Positions 47,603 through 59,950 of a stretch of 64,000 nucleotides of DNA are shown here, one piece after another. The position numbers were made by a program, and so were the translations under genes. Source of the DNA: Alligator mississippiensis (Eukaryota > Chordata > Crocodylia > Alligatoridae); assembly GCF_030867095.1 (NCBI RefSeq), contig NC_081835.1:38609892-38673891 (forward strand). The letters are read 5' to 3'. Position 1 is the first letter of the stretch; each line of letters opens with the position of its first letter. Under the pieces are notes generated by a model. It searched no databases, was not told the DNA's origin, and saw only the letters and a program-made list of their open reading frames with translations.

Positions 47603-48946
47603 TTTGCAAAGCATTTTGTTCAGTTTAGGTATAAAGAAAAAGTGACTTTGGTTTATTAGTAAGTAGCGGAAGCCAATCAGGGTAAAGGGGCTGCTGTTGT
47701 GTAGTTGCAGCCCCTTCTATTCCTCCTCCCAGTAGTGAAGTAAAATGAGGACAGGATGCTGCTATGGGAAGACAGAGTACCCCAAAGAGCCACGTTAACC
47801 CTTTTCTGGCTTTGTAGTCTCCACCCAAGTAAGGGTTTATGATCTTTGCTTGGCATTTAACATGGCAGCTATAGAGCCAGGGAAGGATTGACCTGGCTCT
47901 TTGACAGTATTACAGGAATACTGTCTTGCTTCACACCCCCTTTATAAAAAATCTCAGTTCTACTGGGCACAGGTACACAAAATTGTCCTATGTGTTGGTT
48001 AGTATTTGAGCAGTGCAGCTTTCTCCAGCCCTGCATTGCTGGAAGTACTGTTTTTGTTTGCACAGCACATGCCCCCAGTAAGATTATTTTTCGAAGGCAG
48101 AATGTAGGGAAAAAAAATATTTGAAGTCATGGCAGACTGTGACAGTCAATGCTCCTAGAAATTGTCCAAGCAGTGCAGCATCCCAGGACACAGTCTGGGT
48201 GAAGCAGCAAGAAGCTTCTGATGTGGTAGGACAGCAACAAAGCTAGGCCTCAGTCCCTTGCAAAGGCAGTATTACTATACAGAAACGTAAACCTCATTAA
48301 GGTACTACAGACTGCATGCAACAGCTTACTTCCCCTAACCTAGCTCAGCTGCTGCTTAAGGCACAAGCTGCAGTGCTCAGCCAATAACTACTGCAAATTC
48401 CTTAGTAGCTCTGAGAGGGTTAATGCTGGATTTTACTACTTTTGCCTGCTGGGCCACAGAGCAGCAGCCATTTTGGAAGCCAACAGAGCACAGCATCTGC
48501 ATTCCTCCATACTTCTATTCCAGTGAAGAATTTGATTTTAATGGTGCAGCAAATCAGCTAGTAGAGCTACTGGAAGAAGACAGAAAGCATAACCGGATAA
48601 GCGAAGACTCTTTACCTTAACCTAGAGAGAAGAGTCAATACCTCACAGCAGGACTCCATGAAAGGCTAGAAGCTGACACTAATGGTAGGTAGGTAGGTAT
48701 CCATTCTTTGCTTTTGCCATGCAGAAACCAAGATATATTGGAGGTTGTGTCAACTATCCATAGAGTTCTGCTATTTCTATTTGGCTTTCCTCAGAAGCCA
48801 CTGGGGAATTGTGGCTGAAGGGTGCTATGATTCCTTCTTACCAGCCTACAAGTGGTAGAATAGCACAGCATCATCTACTCCAGCACATGGAGGCACTTTA
48901 GCTGGGATTGGCCTGTATATCTGTACAATACAGACGTGCTCTAAAG
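47603..48946. other. Intergenic stretch with one unexplained reading frame
   Basis: No transposon ends found. Contains the 65-codon frame at 48423-48620 and a short (ggta)n near 48686-48700. Otherwise unique-looking. Confidence 0.45.
48423..48620 (+). pseudogene. Unrecognised 65-codon reading frame, possible exon or retrocopied fragment
   Basis: The frame contains FWKPTEHSICIPPYFY, SSEEFDFNGAANQLV and ELLEEDRKHNRISEDSLP before TAA. The composition is protein-like, acidic and low in repeats, quite unlike the chance frames in the GC-rich elements nearby. A pyrimidine-rich run followed by ccacag at 48449-48460 could be a splice acceptor, in which case coding would start inside the frame. I do not recognise the protein. 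It is on the opposite strand to GNL3, so it is not a GNL3 exon, even though PPYF recalls human GNL3. Options: terminal exon of an unannotated gene, a retrocopied fragment, or chance. Confidence 0.35.
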
Positions 48947-49273
48947 CACTGTTTCTCAGCCTGTGGGTTACAAGAATATATGAAAGGGTTGCGAAGAAAT
49001 TTAAAAAATGGATTAAACTTTAAAAATGGATTCTGCTTTAAATGAGAAAAATGTGGGAAACTATGGCTTCTCCCTTGCAAGCTGGCAGAGTTCCAGCCTG
49101 CAAAGGACTGCTTGGGGCCCCTGCCCCACAGACCCACCCCCTGGCCCCACACACTGGGGGGCTGGGGCCTTGGTGTGGGGGGCAGCAGGTTGGCAGTGAG
49201 GGGCACTGGGTTGGGACTGGCCGTTGATGTTTATAAATGGATCCTGGTAGAAAAAAAAAGTTGAGAACTACTG
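48947..49273. mobile_element. hAT-like MITE (CACTGTTTCTCAGCC ends)
   Basis: Ends cactgtttctcagcct and, reversed, cagtagttctcaactt. Target duplication CTCTAAAG (48939-48946) and CTGTAAAG (49274-49281), 7 of 8 equal. It lies about 200 bases beyond the presumed GNL3 transcript end. Confidence 0.85.
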
Positions 49274-49448
49274 CTGTAAAGGAGAAACATTTCAAATAAA
49301 AGTGGAATTTGAAGTAATTCATGTCTGTTTATCCACACATTAAGTGAAAACAAACTGCATGCAGTTTCACTTTTATATTGCGTCAATTTAAATATCTACC
49401 ATGGTTAGTTAAAAAATGTAAAAATAGTACTGGGCTTAATTTTTTGAA

Positions 49449-49463
49449 CCCCCCCCCCCCCCC
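49449..49463. repeat. Poly-C tract beyond the GNL3 poly(A) signal
   Basis: About 15 consecutive C on the + strand (G on the transcribed strand), some 25 bases downstream of the GNL3 AATAAA. A G-rich element after a poly(A) signal can promote cleavage; here that is only a suggestion. Confidence 0.6.
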
Positions 49464-49487
49464 GCAAATACAGTTAAGCTCTTAACA

Positions 49488-49493
49488 TTTATT
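49488..49493 (-). terminator. GNL3: Poly(A) signal of GNL3
   Basis: AATAAA on the minus strand, 233 bases after the stop codon. It is followed on that strand by a G-rich run. First canonical hexamer downstream of the stop. Confidence 0.7.
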
Positions 49494-49725
49494 TAATACA
49501 AAATGCTTATACCAAACTATATCACAAGTGAAAACCCACAAGGGCATGCTGCATTATATACAATGTTTTACATGCCTATAGAGATGCTGAATCTCTGCTT
49601 AAGACCTGTGTTCTGTAGGATTTTAGCAGCACTGAAAGGCAGCAGGAAAGTGTTCAAAGTTGCTTACAAAGTTAACAATGCATTTAAAAAAAAAAAATCA
49701 GGCCTCTGAGTGCACATTTCTGCCT

Positions 49726-52700
49726 TTATGCATAATCTATGTTAAAATCATAAGCATCATCTTCATCAGCTGTTTTATCTAGGTTGTATGATAAAATATT
49801 GGGCTCTCCACCTTCGAGGGGAAAGAAAAAAAGCAAGCTGTTAGCTACAAGTTCTTGCTACCATTACTATATAGAATGACTTAAGAAAGCTTGTGGCTTT
49901 CAATACGTACCTGCCAGTTGCCTTTTTAAGGTTGCATCTTTCACTTTTGGTTTTTGATGACTTGTTTTGTTGTCCACCTGAATGTTATTTTCCTAAAACC
50001 AATACCAACAGATATTCTTATTAGTGTCAGTTTACCTGGACAAGTGGGAGGGTGGGGCAAAGCTTTTTCTTCTTCTTTTTGGAAGAGTGGGGAGGAAGGG
50101 CAGGGGGTATGTGTTAAGATTACAATTTATGTTGTCTTGCACTGCTCAATCCCACTCCACTTCCCTGTCTGTACACTGTTTAGAACTACAATTTTCAGGG
50201 CAGAGGTACTATATTTAAATTAATTATCTACAATTTTGATATGCTTATAGCCAGAAGAGATGGATATAGCATAACCTAATATTTCAGAAGTGTGCAGGGA
50301 ACACTGCTGACACATCTTACACTTTTTTTTTTTTGCAAGAGTTAAGTTGATAGTAGGCAGCTTGAAAACTTTGCCAGGGAAACTGGTTAAAAGAAAATGC
50401 TTGGAACTCCCCATTATGAACAGAGAAGCTAGAAATCCGAATGCACTATGAATATAAACCCTATCATATTAATCCGGTAGCTTTGTTTATTCAGTACTTT
50501 AATGATCAATCAGGTTCCAATAAGCTTATGTTACGTTCTGAATATTCAAGCTGGGCTCATTCTGGTTCCTGCATCATTATCAGACAATAAGTATTTAACA
50601 GCTAGAGCTTATAGTTTAACACTTTGATTCATGCATAAGCCAAACTAAAATCCAGCTCACTCTCCCAAAACTGGCAGTTCTATAGACACAAGGGGAAATT
50701 TATAAAAACAAAGAGTTAGTATTATAGGCTTTTTAAGTATAAGAGAAATATTTGAACAGGGCTCAAATGTGAGCAAGAAAGTACCATTTTCAGACGGTTA
50801 CTTTTCTGACCATAAGTTTTTCTCCCCTCTTTCTAGTTAGGCAAGTTGGGTGATCTCCCCTGCTGCTTCTCTACTGTACAACCTCTCTCAGTTTACAAGC
50901 CATGTTACCAATGGGTTTTATTTTTTTCAGGCCTGGGACTTGGAAGCCTTTGTGAAACTATTTAAAGCACCTCCTCAACAGCTGCTTCTTCCTCAGCGCT
51001 TTCCTGATCATTGGCTACATCATTCTCCTTTTCACTAGTTTCCAAGTCATCTTGTTCTGACATTTCCTCTTCCAATGCAGTCTCTTCAGTTGCCCCATTT
51101 GTCATGCCAGAAAACTGGAAAAGAAGACTGCTGGCCAAATTGGGATGTTTTACAGCTGTGAAAGGCATTAGAGAAATCAATTAATTGGCTTAGCAAAAGA
51201 ACTAAGTGATAGGTATTTGCAAGCACTAAGTCACTTTTATTCAACACTTTGCCAAGATAATATCTTTTAGAAAGAAGTCTGAAAATGAAGAATCTAGGTC
51301 TGAACTGACCTTGAAAATTGCCACAGTGACCAATTAGCAGGGATCCAGGTTTTCTGTTTCCCACGGAAAAACAGAAAAAACCATGGATTTCCTTATTTTA
51401 TCAGAGAAAAAAACCCCAGATTTGACCTTTTAGCAGAGAAACCTGTGAACTTTCCACTTCTGCAAAGAGCTCTGCAGGCTGGCGGAGGGGGGGGGGGGGG
51501 CTGGGGCTCTTAGTCACCCAAGGCTGGGCTCAGGCTCACTTCCCTTCCTGGAGCCTGTGAGCTAAGTGGGGCTTGCAGGGGGCTGGGGGGTTGTCAGTCA
51601 AGGCTGGGGGGCACTGGCAGGTGTTAGGGAAAGGCCTGGAGTGCCTGCCCAGCCAGCAGCACATGGACGGTGAGCAGCATGGTATCAGCCTAAGCTGGCT
51701 CCATTCCTCCACGTGCAGCTTCCCTGAAGGGCTGATAGCATGCCTCTCCGGGTCCACGTACCACTGGCCGGCTGGGCACTCCTGCAGGAAGCTGGCTGGG
51801 GGAGCAGGGAAGGTGGTGGGGAGAGCCCCACATAGAGTGCCCGCCCAGCCGGCAGCACATGGATCCAGAGTGGCGTGGTATCAGCCCTTCAGGGAAGCCA
51901 CACATGGAAGCACAGAGCCCACTTGGGTCGATACCATGCCGCTCTAAGTCCATGTGCCGCCAGGCGGGCGGGCACTCCAGGTCCGGCTTTCCCCAACACC
52001 TCCCCACTCCCTCAGCCCCCAGCCAGCTTCCCACAGGAGTGCCTGCCTGGCCGGTGGGGCATGGACCTAGACTGGCACGCTATTGGCCCTTCCGGGAAAC
52101 TGCACAGAAAAGTACGGAGCCCACTCATGCCAATAGTGCACTGCTCTGGGTCCACATGCCAGGCAGGCATTCCTGCGGCAAGCTGGCTGGGGACTGAGGG
52201 AGCAGGGAGGCATTGGGGAAAGCCTCACATGAAGTGCATGCCCAGCCAGCAGCACATGAACCCGGAGCAGTATTGTATCAGCCCTTAAGGGAAGTCACAC
52301 ATGGAAGTGTGGAGTCCGCTCAGGCCAATAGAGTGTCGCTCCAGATCCACATGCTGCCAGCTAGATAGGCACTGCATGTGGGGCTTTCCCCAACACCTCC
52401 CTGCTCCACCAGCCCCGCGGGAAGCTGGCTGGGAAGAACCCGCCTGGCCAGTGGCATGCGGATCCAGAGCAGCACACTATTGGCCCTTCAGGGAAGCCGC
52501 ACAGCACGAACGCAGGTCCCCCCCCTACCACCCAGGAGTGCACACTGCCACCGGGAGCCGGCCCCGCCTGCAGCAGGCAGGCAGCAGTGGGGGAGCTGGC
52601 TCTGTGGTCCTTCGGCTGCAGCAGCCACTGCCTTCTGTTGGGGGCAGGGAGCTGCGGACCAGGGTCCCTGCCCCCACAGCCCTGGCAGCTAGGGGGCAGG

Positions 52701-55700
52701 GACAAGGGGAGGTTGTGGGAGCTTTTTAAATCAAGAATTTGCAAATTTTTTTGTCAGGGGAAACCAGGATCCCTGCCAATCGGTTAGATGCAACAGCCGT
52801 GAGGATCTATCAGGCCTATGCTTATGAACACATACTCAGTACAAATAAATGCATGTTGCGATCTGGGCACCTGAGTACTCTCTGAATAGTTAAGCAACAT
52901 TTCCTACCTTTTGGGGAGGGAGTAACTGGAAACAGGAGGATTCCCTGACTTGTCTAGTGTTACAGTAAATGCATGACACAGCTAGAAAAGAGATTGTAAT
53001 CCATACCTTGTACTTGAGCCAGTAAATCAGATTTAGCCACACTGATTTTTTTTTAAGTTATGACAATAACTGGTACCATTATAGATTTTAGAATTTTACG
53101 ATGTTGGGGTTGCATCCTAATCTCATTCTGAAGACTCTGTTATGCAGAGATTTGGGGAGGAGGTTCAACTCAGAAAACCACTTCAGCCTTAGAGAAGCAT
53201 TAATTCAGGGGCGGGCAAAGTCCAGCCTGAGGGCCAGATGGGGCCCCTGGTAGATTATTGCCCCAGCAGCCCCTGCCCACGTTACTGCAGCTGGTTTCCA
53301 GGGAGACCCCAGCAGCAGCGGCACAGGACCAGGATTTTCATGGAGGCCAGAATGCAGCTGGGCAGGGAACTGCTCTAGGGCTGGGATCTTGTGGCAGTGA
53401 CAGCATAGTCCAGAACCAGGGCAGAGCTGCTACCTGCTGTCCACAAGCCCCAGGCAGGGGCGTACAGGCAGCGGGTCACATCTCTGCCCCGGCTCTGGAC
53501 CATGCCATCACCACTGCAAGATTCCAGCCCCAGCCCCTAAGCAGCTCCGCACCCAGCAGTGCACCCTGCTAGCACTGCTGAAGCCAGTATCCATGGAACC
53601 CTGACCCTGCATTGTCACAGTCCCGGTGCTGCTAGGGTCTTCATGGAAACCAGCCGCAGCAATGTGGGCAGGGGCTGCTGGGCAATGGGGTTTGGCCACT
53701 GGCCAGATCCGCCATTTTGCCCACTCCTGCATTAATTTCTTGAACAGCACTGCAAGCTGCTATAAACAGGACTTCAGATCACCAGAGATATATCCAGAAT
53801 GGAGTTTCTAGGAAAGCAGGAAAGTGAGTGTTAAGACATTTTAGAAGAGGGTCAGGAGAACAGCTTCATTCTCCTCCCAAAAGACAAAGACCAAACCCAT
53901 AGGCCATTAATGTTGCAAGTCAGAACTTTCTAGGAAAACCATTTTTTCCCCACAGCCTAACAAAAGATATCTGAAAGAAAGTGTGCGGCTATTCATGTTA
54001 CCTATAAAAGCTAGGGCGGATAAGTGGAAACACAGAACTAGCCAAATAAATAATGCATGGACACAAACAGCAATCAAATGCCTCATTTATCCCTAAAACA
54101 GGCCTCTCATTTGAGAGTTGCATGTTAAAACCACTACCTACTGTAACCATGATAGCGTGTTACAAAAGAATCTCACCATTAATTGTGCTCATGTTATCCT
54201 TTTCTAGCTCCTCTGAACTAAAACCTTTCTGCATTTCTGCTACCATCTCTTTAGTAAGATGTGACGACAGATTTTGAGACATAGGAGGTCGTGAGTGGTA
54301 ACTTATTTTGGCACTGGGAAAAGAAAATAACTGAATTAAAAACACTCATACACTTTAACCATTTCACGCATTTAAAGATACACATGAAACACTAATTTAT
54401 CTTCTTACACTTCTCAGCATAACCAATTCCTTACATGTAATGCATTTTTACAGAATTAAATTCTAACTGGATTTTGAGATATTTTAAGTGCTTGGATCTC
54501 TGCGAGAATTCCTTGGTTTCCTGGCATGATTTGTCACCATTTACACACACAGCCACTCGCTAATAAATCCTATTCTTTAACTAGGAAGAAAGTCAACACA
54601 TTCTGCTAGTCATTAAGACAGCTGAATTCATCTTAAACTCAAAGAAATATGGTAACCCCTATAAAATGTGAACATGGAGTAATGGGCTGTCTAAGCTACT
54701 TTTCTGTCAACACAAGAGAAATATTTGCTTAGGGGACAGACATTTTCTGGCAGACATCAGCACGTATTTTGGTAGAGGTAAGCACCCCTGCTGTTGTGTG
54801 ACATACAAGAAATCTTCTTAAGTTCCATAGATTAATTATTTGTGTGTAAAATAATTCATATTCCATCCCATTCTTGAAATTTGATGTCAAAAATATATTC
54901 ATCCAACATCCCCTTCCATGATGCAGGAAGAAAAAAAAAAAGGGGGGGGGGGGGGGGGGAAGACTACCTTAACCTTTCATGTAATTCATTAGTACCCAGA
55001 ATGCATTATATACAGAAACAAAATAAAAGTGTATTTACCCTGTCAAATCATAAAGCAGTAATTTGGCTGCACTCTCTGTATCAGGGACACCTCCCTTTTT
55101 CAGCATACCCCTTTTCTGAGCAAGTAAAGTTAAGAACTCCAGTGAATTTCTGAAGTCTGGTATATTGTAGCACAGCATTACCTGAAATAGAAAAAAAACA
55201 AAAAGACTAGTTCACATTTTCAGGAAAATAATAAATCAGTGATCTAAAACCAATACCTAACGCAGACGAAGAGAGAAGAGAGGGAGACGCTTTACATTTA
55301 CTTTTGGAACCAGACATTACAGGGTACTCCATCAGCAAATGCAGCAGCCACAATGTCTTTACCTTAGTTCAGGGGTTGTCAACCAAGGGTATGCATACCC
55401 TGGGGATACTTGGGAAAGTATCCACTCACTTCCCAGCCTGCTGCTCCATGTTCGGCTGACAGGGGGACCTTCCAGTCCACATCTGGAAGGGGGTACCCAC
55501 CAGAAGGGGTACACTCCTCAAAAAAAGTTGAAAACTCCTGCCCTAATTGAATCACACATCCCATTCTACTGTACCTACAAATCAGCACGCCATTTGGGAG
55601 AGACCCAGCTTTAGGTGAAGACATGCATTTGGAGCTGTTTCAAAAGAGAAACTGCATGAAGCAATGTTAAAGTTGGAGTGATTGTGCTACATTTGTATTG

Positions 55701-58700
55701 TCATCTCCTTTACACACAGCCATTAGAAAGTAACAGCTACTTCTCTTTTGAAACACTCCAAGAGTAGGTGTGTACATACCCACTGTTGAAATAAATGGGA
55801 GTCAGTTTGAGTATCAGTCTTAATACTGGGCATCTAGGAATGAGATCAGAGTTGGATCTGATGTCTTCAACATAACAGTAAGACATTGAGCATATCTTCA
55901 TTTCTCACTCCATTAGTAAAATCATCAAATTATAAGAAAAGTTGCGCAGCAAGAAGCTAAAAGGATCTGGTACATTTTATCTGCCAGTCAACCAGATATA
56001 ACAGGCAGAACTGGCTGTCTGTATGAAACACCCCCCCAAAAAAAAAAAAAAACTTCCCCCGAGGGAAGCCTTCATGCTCAGCTTTCAGTAGGTCACATTC
56101 TACCACTGTACAAATACGACCACTGTTTGCCAGAATGAGCCTTTTTATTAGAGCAAGAGCAGTAGACAGAACCTAAATATTATTGACCAACTTACGTGCT
56201 GCTTACTGCAGTGTTTCAGAACAGCATTAACTGCATCTAGTAAGTTTCTGGATTCTTCAACAGCTGTGAGGCTTCTCAAAGCCAGAGCAAGAGTAGAGTT
56301 GGAGGGAGACACAACTATGCTGGGGCTGTCCAATATGATGATCTCTTTGTCAATATGCACTGTTTGCATGCACCTTTGAGAGAGAAAATGCATCACTCAA
56401 GTAGGTAAACATAAATCAATCAGCTAAATGTATTTGGTGAGAAGCAGCAAGACATGAAGCTCAGTGTTGGATTGAATAAAAACTCCTCATACAAAGTCAG
56501 TTCCAATACATCATCATGTGCTTCATGTACATTAAAAGCCTAAAACTAAGTAGTCTTGTAAATGGAGAACTCGTAGGTTCTATTCGTAGCTGTCACCAAC
56601 TCACTAAAAGAGTATGGGAATTCCATAGCTTATTAAAGCCTTCTGACCTTCTCTCTAAAACGTATTATTTGCATCTACATAATTCAGCACAATATACAAG
56701 AGTGACAGCAATAAGACTGAAAATTTTTTACACATGGTAATTCATAAAGGGATCTCTCTTTTTCATTTCTTTAAACTACAGAGTAGATCAGTATAACTAT
56801 CGTACCCCCATTTTAAAGATAGTCAGACTATAACACAGACAGGTACAGTAACTTGTAGGGTTAGATCTTGATTCCTAGTTACAAATTTACTAGGCACATT
56901 CTCCTGATGACCAAAAAGGTGACTAACAGCTGCAGGAAGTTCAAAAGATTAGAGATCACATAAAAAAAAAACCCTATTATGGATACTAGAGGTACACCAA
57001 TACATCGGTCCATATTGTACTGGCACCGAGAAAAGGAAAATTGACATTATCAGCCATCAGCTTTTTTTGGCTGATGTGGACGATAAGGTTACCGTTAAAT
57101 GTTCCGTGCATGCATGCAGTCACACCATACACGCAGTCAGGAATGCAGCCAGGCAGCTTGGAGAACACCACCTGGCCAGTAAGTCTGAAGTGGGGGAGGG
57201 GAGGGCAGATAGAAGCCCGCATGATAAGGGAGGGAGTGGGGCTGGGGCTGAGGCAGGCCCTGCCCAGTTGGGCCAGGGCAGGATGGAGCTGTAGGAGGCT
57301 CATTGGAGGGGGGGGGGGGGGGGTCCTGCCACTGAGCACCTTGGGGGAGGCATAGGCGACATGTGCCCCCTGGATCTGTGCATGGGGTGAGGGCAAGCTG
57401 CCCACTGTGGGCTTGAGACCGGAGCTCTTTCCGACAGGGGGGCTGGGCCAGGTCTGCGTTTGGGGTGGTTAGGGGCAGAGCGGGCAGCGGTGCTGGGGGG
57501 GGGGGCGCTATTGAGGTGCACTACAGCCACCCCAAAATTCGCTGTAGCCCCGCCCCGCTCTCAGCACCGCCGCCTGCTCCACCCCAAACGCAGAGCTGGC
57601 CCAGCCCCCTAGTTAGGAAGAGCCCCAGTCCCAAGCCCAGTGGGCAGCCTGTCCTCGCCCCACACACAGATCCAGGGGGCATGTGCCCCCCATACCTCCC
57701 CTGGGGTGCACGCAGCAGCGGGAGCCCCCCCTGCACTAGCCACCTGTGGCTCTGTCCCATGCCCCACTCTGTCCTGCCCAGGCAATGCCTCTCCTGTTCT
57801 ACTCCCTCCCTCACCATGGGGGCATCAATCTGCCCCCCGCACCTGCCAATGCCCCTTACCCCAGATTTAACAGCTGGATGCTGCTCTCCAATGCATATCA
57901 GCCAATATGGCTGGTCAATAAATCAGCCATTGGTATTGGCCCAAAAAAATCTTTGTAAGTACACCCCAAATAGATACCATATTTAATAGACAATTAGGCT
58001 TAGTTTATTGGATTGCTGCTGCCATAAATTTATCACATGGCCCACCCATGGGTGTCTTCAACTTTAATGAAGCAGGTCCTGAGAAATCAGATCCGTATGT
58101 ATGAACAACCAAATGTGAAACTGATCATACCAGTTCCCGCAGTCCACACCTCTCTATTTAAGATCAGCAGGTTTCAATAAATCCTTCAGAACATCAGTCC
58201 TTGTCTTGGTGCGTGTTAATGAACAGACAATAAGCAAGGTTTGAATATCCCTGCCTTAGGCCAGATTTTAAAAGCAGTGAATAATTTACACAATATGAAA
58301 CATTTACTTCAAAATTAATATACAACAGTGCTTTCATCCTGACAGACCCCACTACACTTTGTAAACGTGCAGAGAAGGTGTTTTGATCTTTCCAGAATAC
58401 AGGAGCTATGCACTGTAACTTTAACTGATTAGAGCAGGCACTGAAGAAAATTGTAGAAATTAAGACTACTAGGGTAAGCAAACAGCAACAAGAAAAGTCA
58501 AAACTAGTGGGCTTTTATCAGATTAAACTTACTTGGTCACACCTCTCAGTGGCCCCACATTACAGACACGCACTTCCTTCAAACTATTGATTATGCTACT
58601 CTTTCCCACATTTGGAAAACCTAAGGACAGACACAGAAATGGTAAAAAAAAAAAAATAATTATTAAACAAGGAACTCTAGTCCAGAGGTTTTCAACCTAT

Positions 58701-59914
58701 TTTCAGGAGTGTACCCCAGCCAGACGGGGGGGGGGGGGGGGGGGAAAGAGGGGAACACGGGACGGGACGGGACGGGACGGGACAGGACAGACAGCCAGAT
58801 GTGGAGCAGGGGGGGGATTGCATGCGGCGGTGGCACAGTGTAGTGGATGGCAGTCATGGCCGCCACATACAAGCCCCACCCCCCGCGTTCAGCTGGCCAA
58901 GCAGCACCTGTGTGGCCCACAGAGAGGAGGTGGTGCCCTTCATCCCCCACAGCCCTACTCCTGGGAGGCAGTGGCGTGGGTAGTAGCACTCCATCCTTGC
59001 CTGCCCACACAAGCCCCCTAGCCCCTTTCACATACCTCCAGTTGACATCCCCTGCTCTAGTCCACATGACTAGAGTTCAGAACTACTGGCTTTAGGGGTG
59101 CCCTTAGGAATTATGTATAGTCAGTGTGATTCACAAGGTAAATCCTGTGTCCTATAATCAAGCTAGACCCATGCTTCAGTTTCAGTTAGTCATGAATATC
59201 AGGACTCATCTACAAAAGATAAATTTTGGGTACAAGTGGAACATTCATCGCTAGCCATGAGGGTGCAGCTATACCAAGTCTCACATCAAAGATAAAAATG
59301 TTCTGTAAGAGACCACACAATACTTCAAAGCCTTGGATGCGAGAAGGAACCCTCCGATTTCATTATGTTGCCCACCTTCATAGTATTCCTGTAAGAGAAA
59401 GGAGGGGAAAAAAGTACCTATCACCCCAACTTTAACGGCCTTCTCTTGAGTCTTGCAGTGCTTTCGAAGAAGCTTCAAAAGGCATTCCTTTCCAAAGCAC
59501 ATATTGCTTACTGACACATCTTTATGTCCCCTTTTCTTTGTGAGCTTCTCCTGATGTAAAATTCAAAACGGGAAAAACAAAGAACATGCATTTTAACTGT
59601 ATGCATGTAAGGAATTAAATCTTAATTCAAAAAGTTAAAAAATATTTATACATGAAAGGATCACTGTATCACTAAGCAAAAAAACATCACCTGCAGTTAT
59701 ATAAATTAGCAAAAAAACCCAAACCCCTTAGACATCTGTAAAAGTTAGCACTGACTGGGAGAAATCAGAGTTGGATCTTGCCATCTTCACTCTTGCGTCA
59801 AGAGTTTTTGCTTTTCATCATGTTTCAACCCAGCCATGAGCAAAGGTGGAGGGAGAAAATATTATTGGGGGGAGGGGGGGGAAGGGAGGGGCTGAGTGCG
59901 TGCTTGTGCATGCG

Positions 59915-59950
<36 letters not shown>

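Noticed and set aside
48423-48620. The PPYF-containing frame as a missing GNL3 exon
   Set aside because: It is on the opposite strand, and the GNL3 exon expected to hold PPPYF is found at 54177-54313, where the frame and phases fit.
50505-50590. Further C/D snoRNA candidate in a GNL3 intron
   Set aside because: A near C box (ATGATGC) and a CTGA exist on the minus strand, but the only possible stem would use the C box itself.
57041-57986. GC-rich frames of 100-173 codons in a GNL3 intron
   Set aside because: Within a hAT-like element with clear ends and target duplication; both strands open, no motif.
59170-59255. Weak C/D-like pair on the minus strand
   Set aside because: C box reads GCGATGA, D box is present, but the flanks pair for only four bases across a bulge; not enough.
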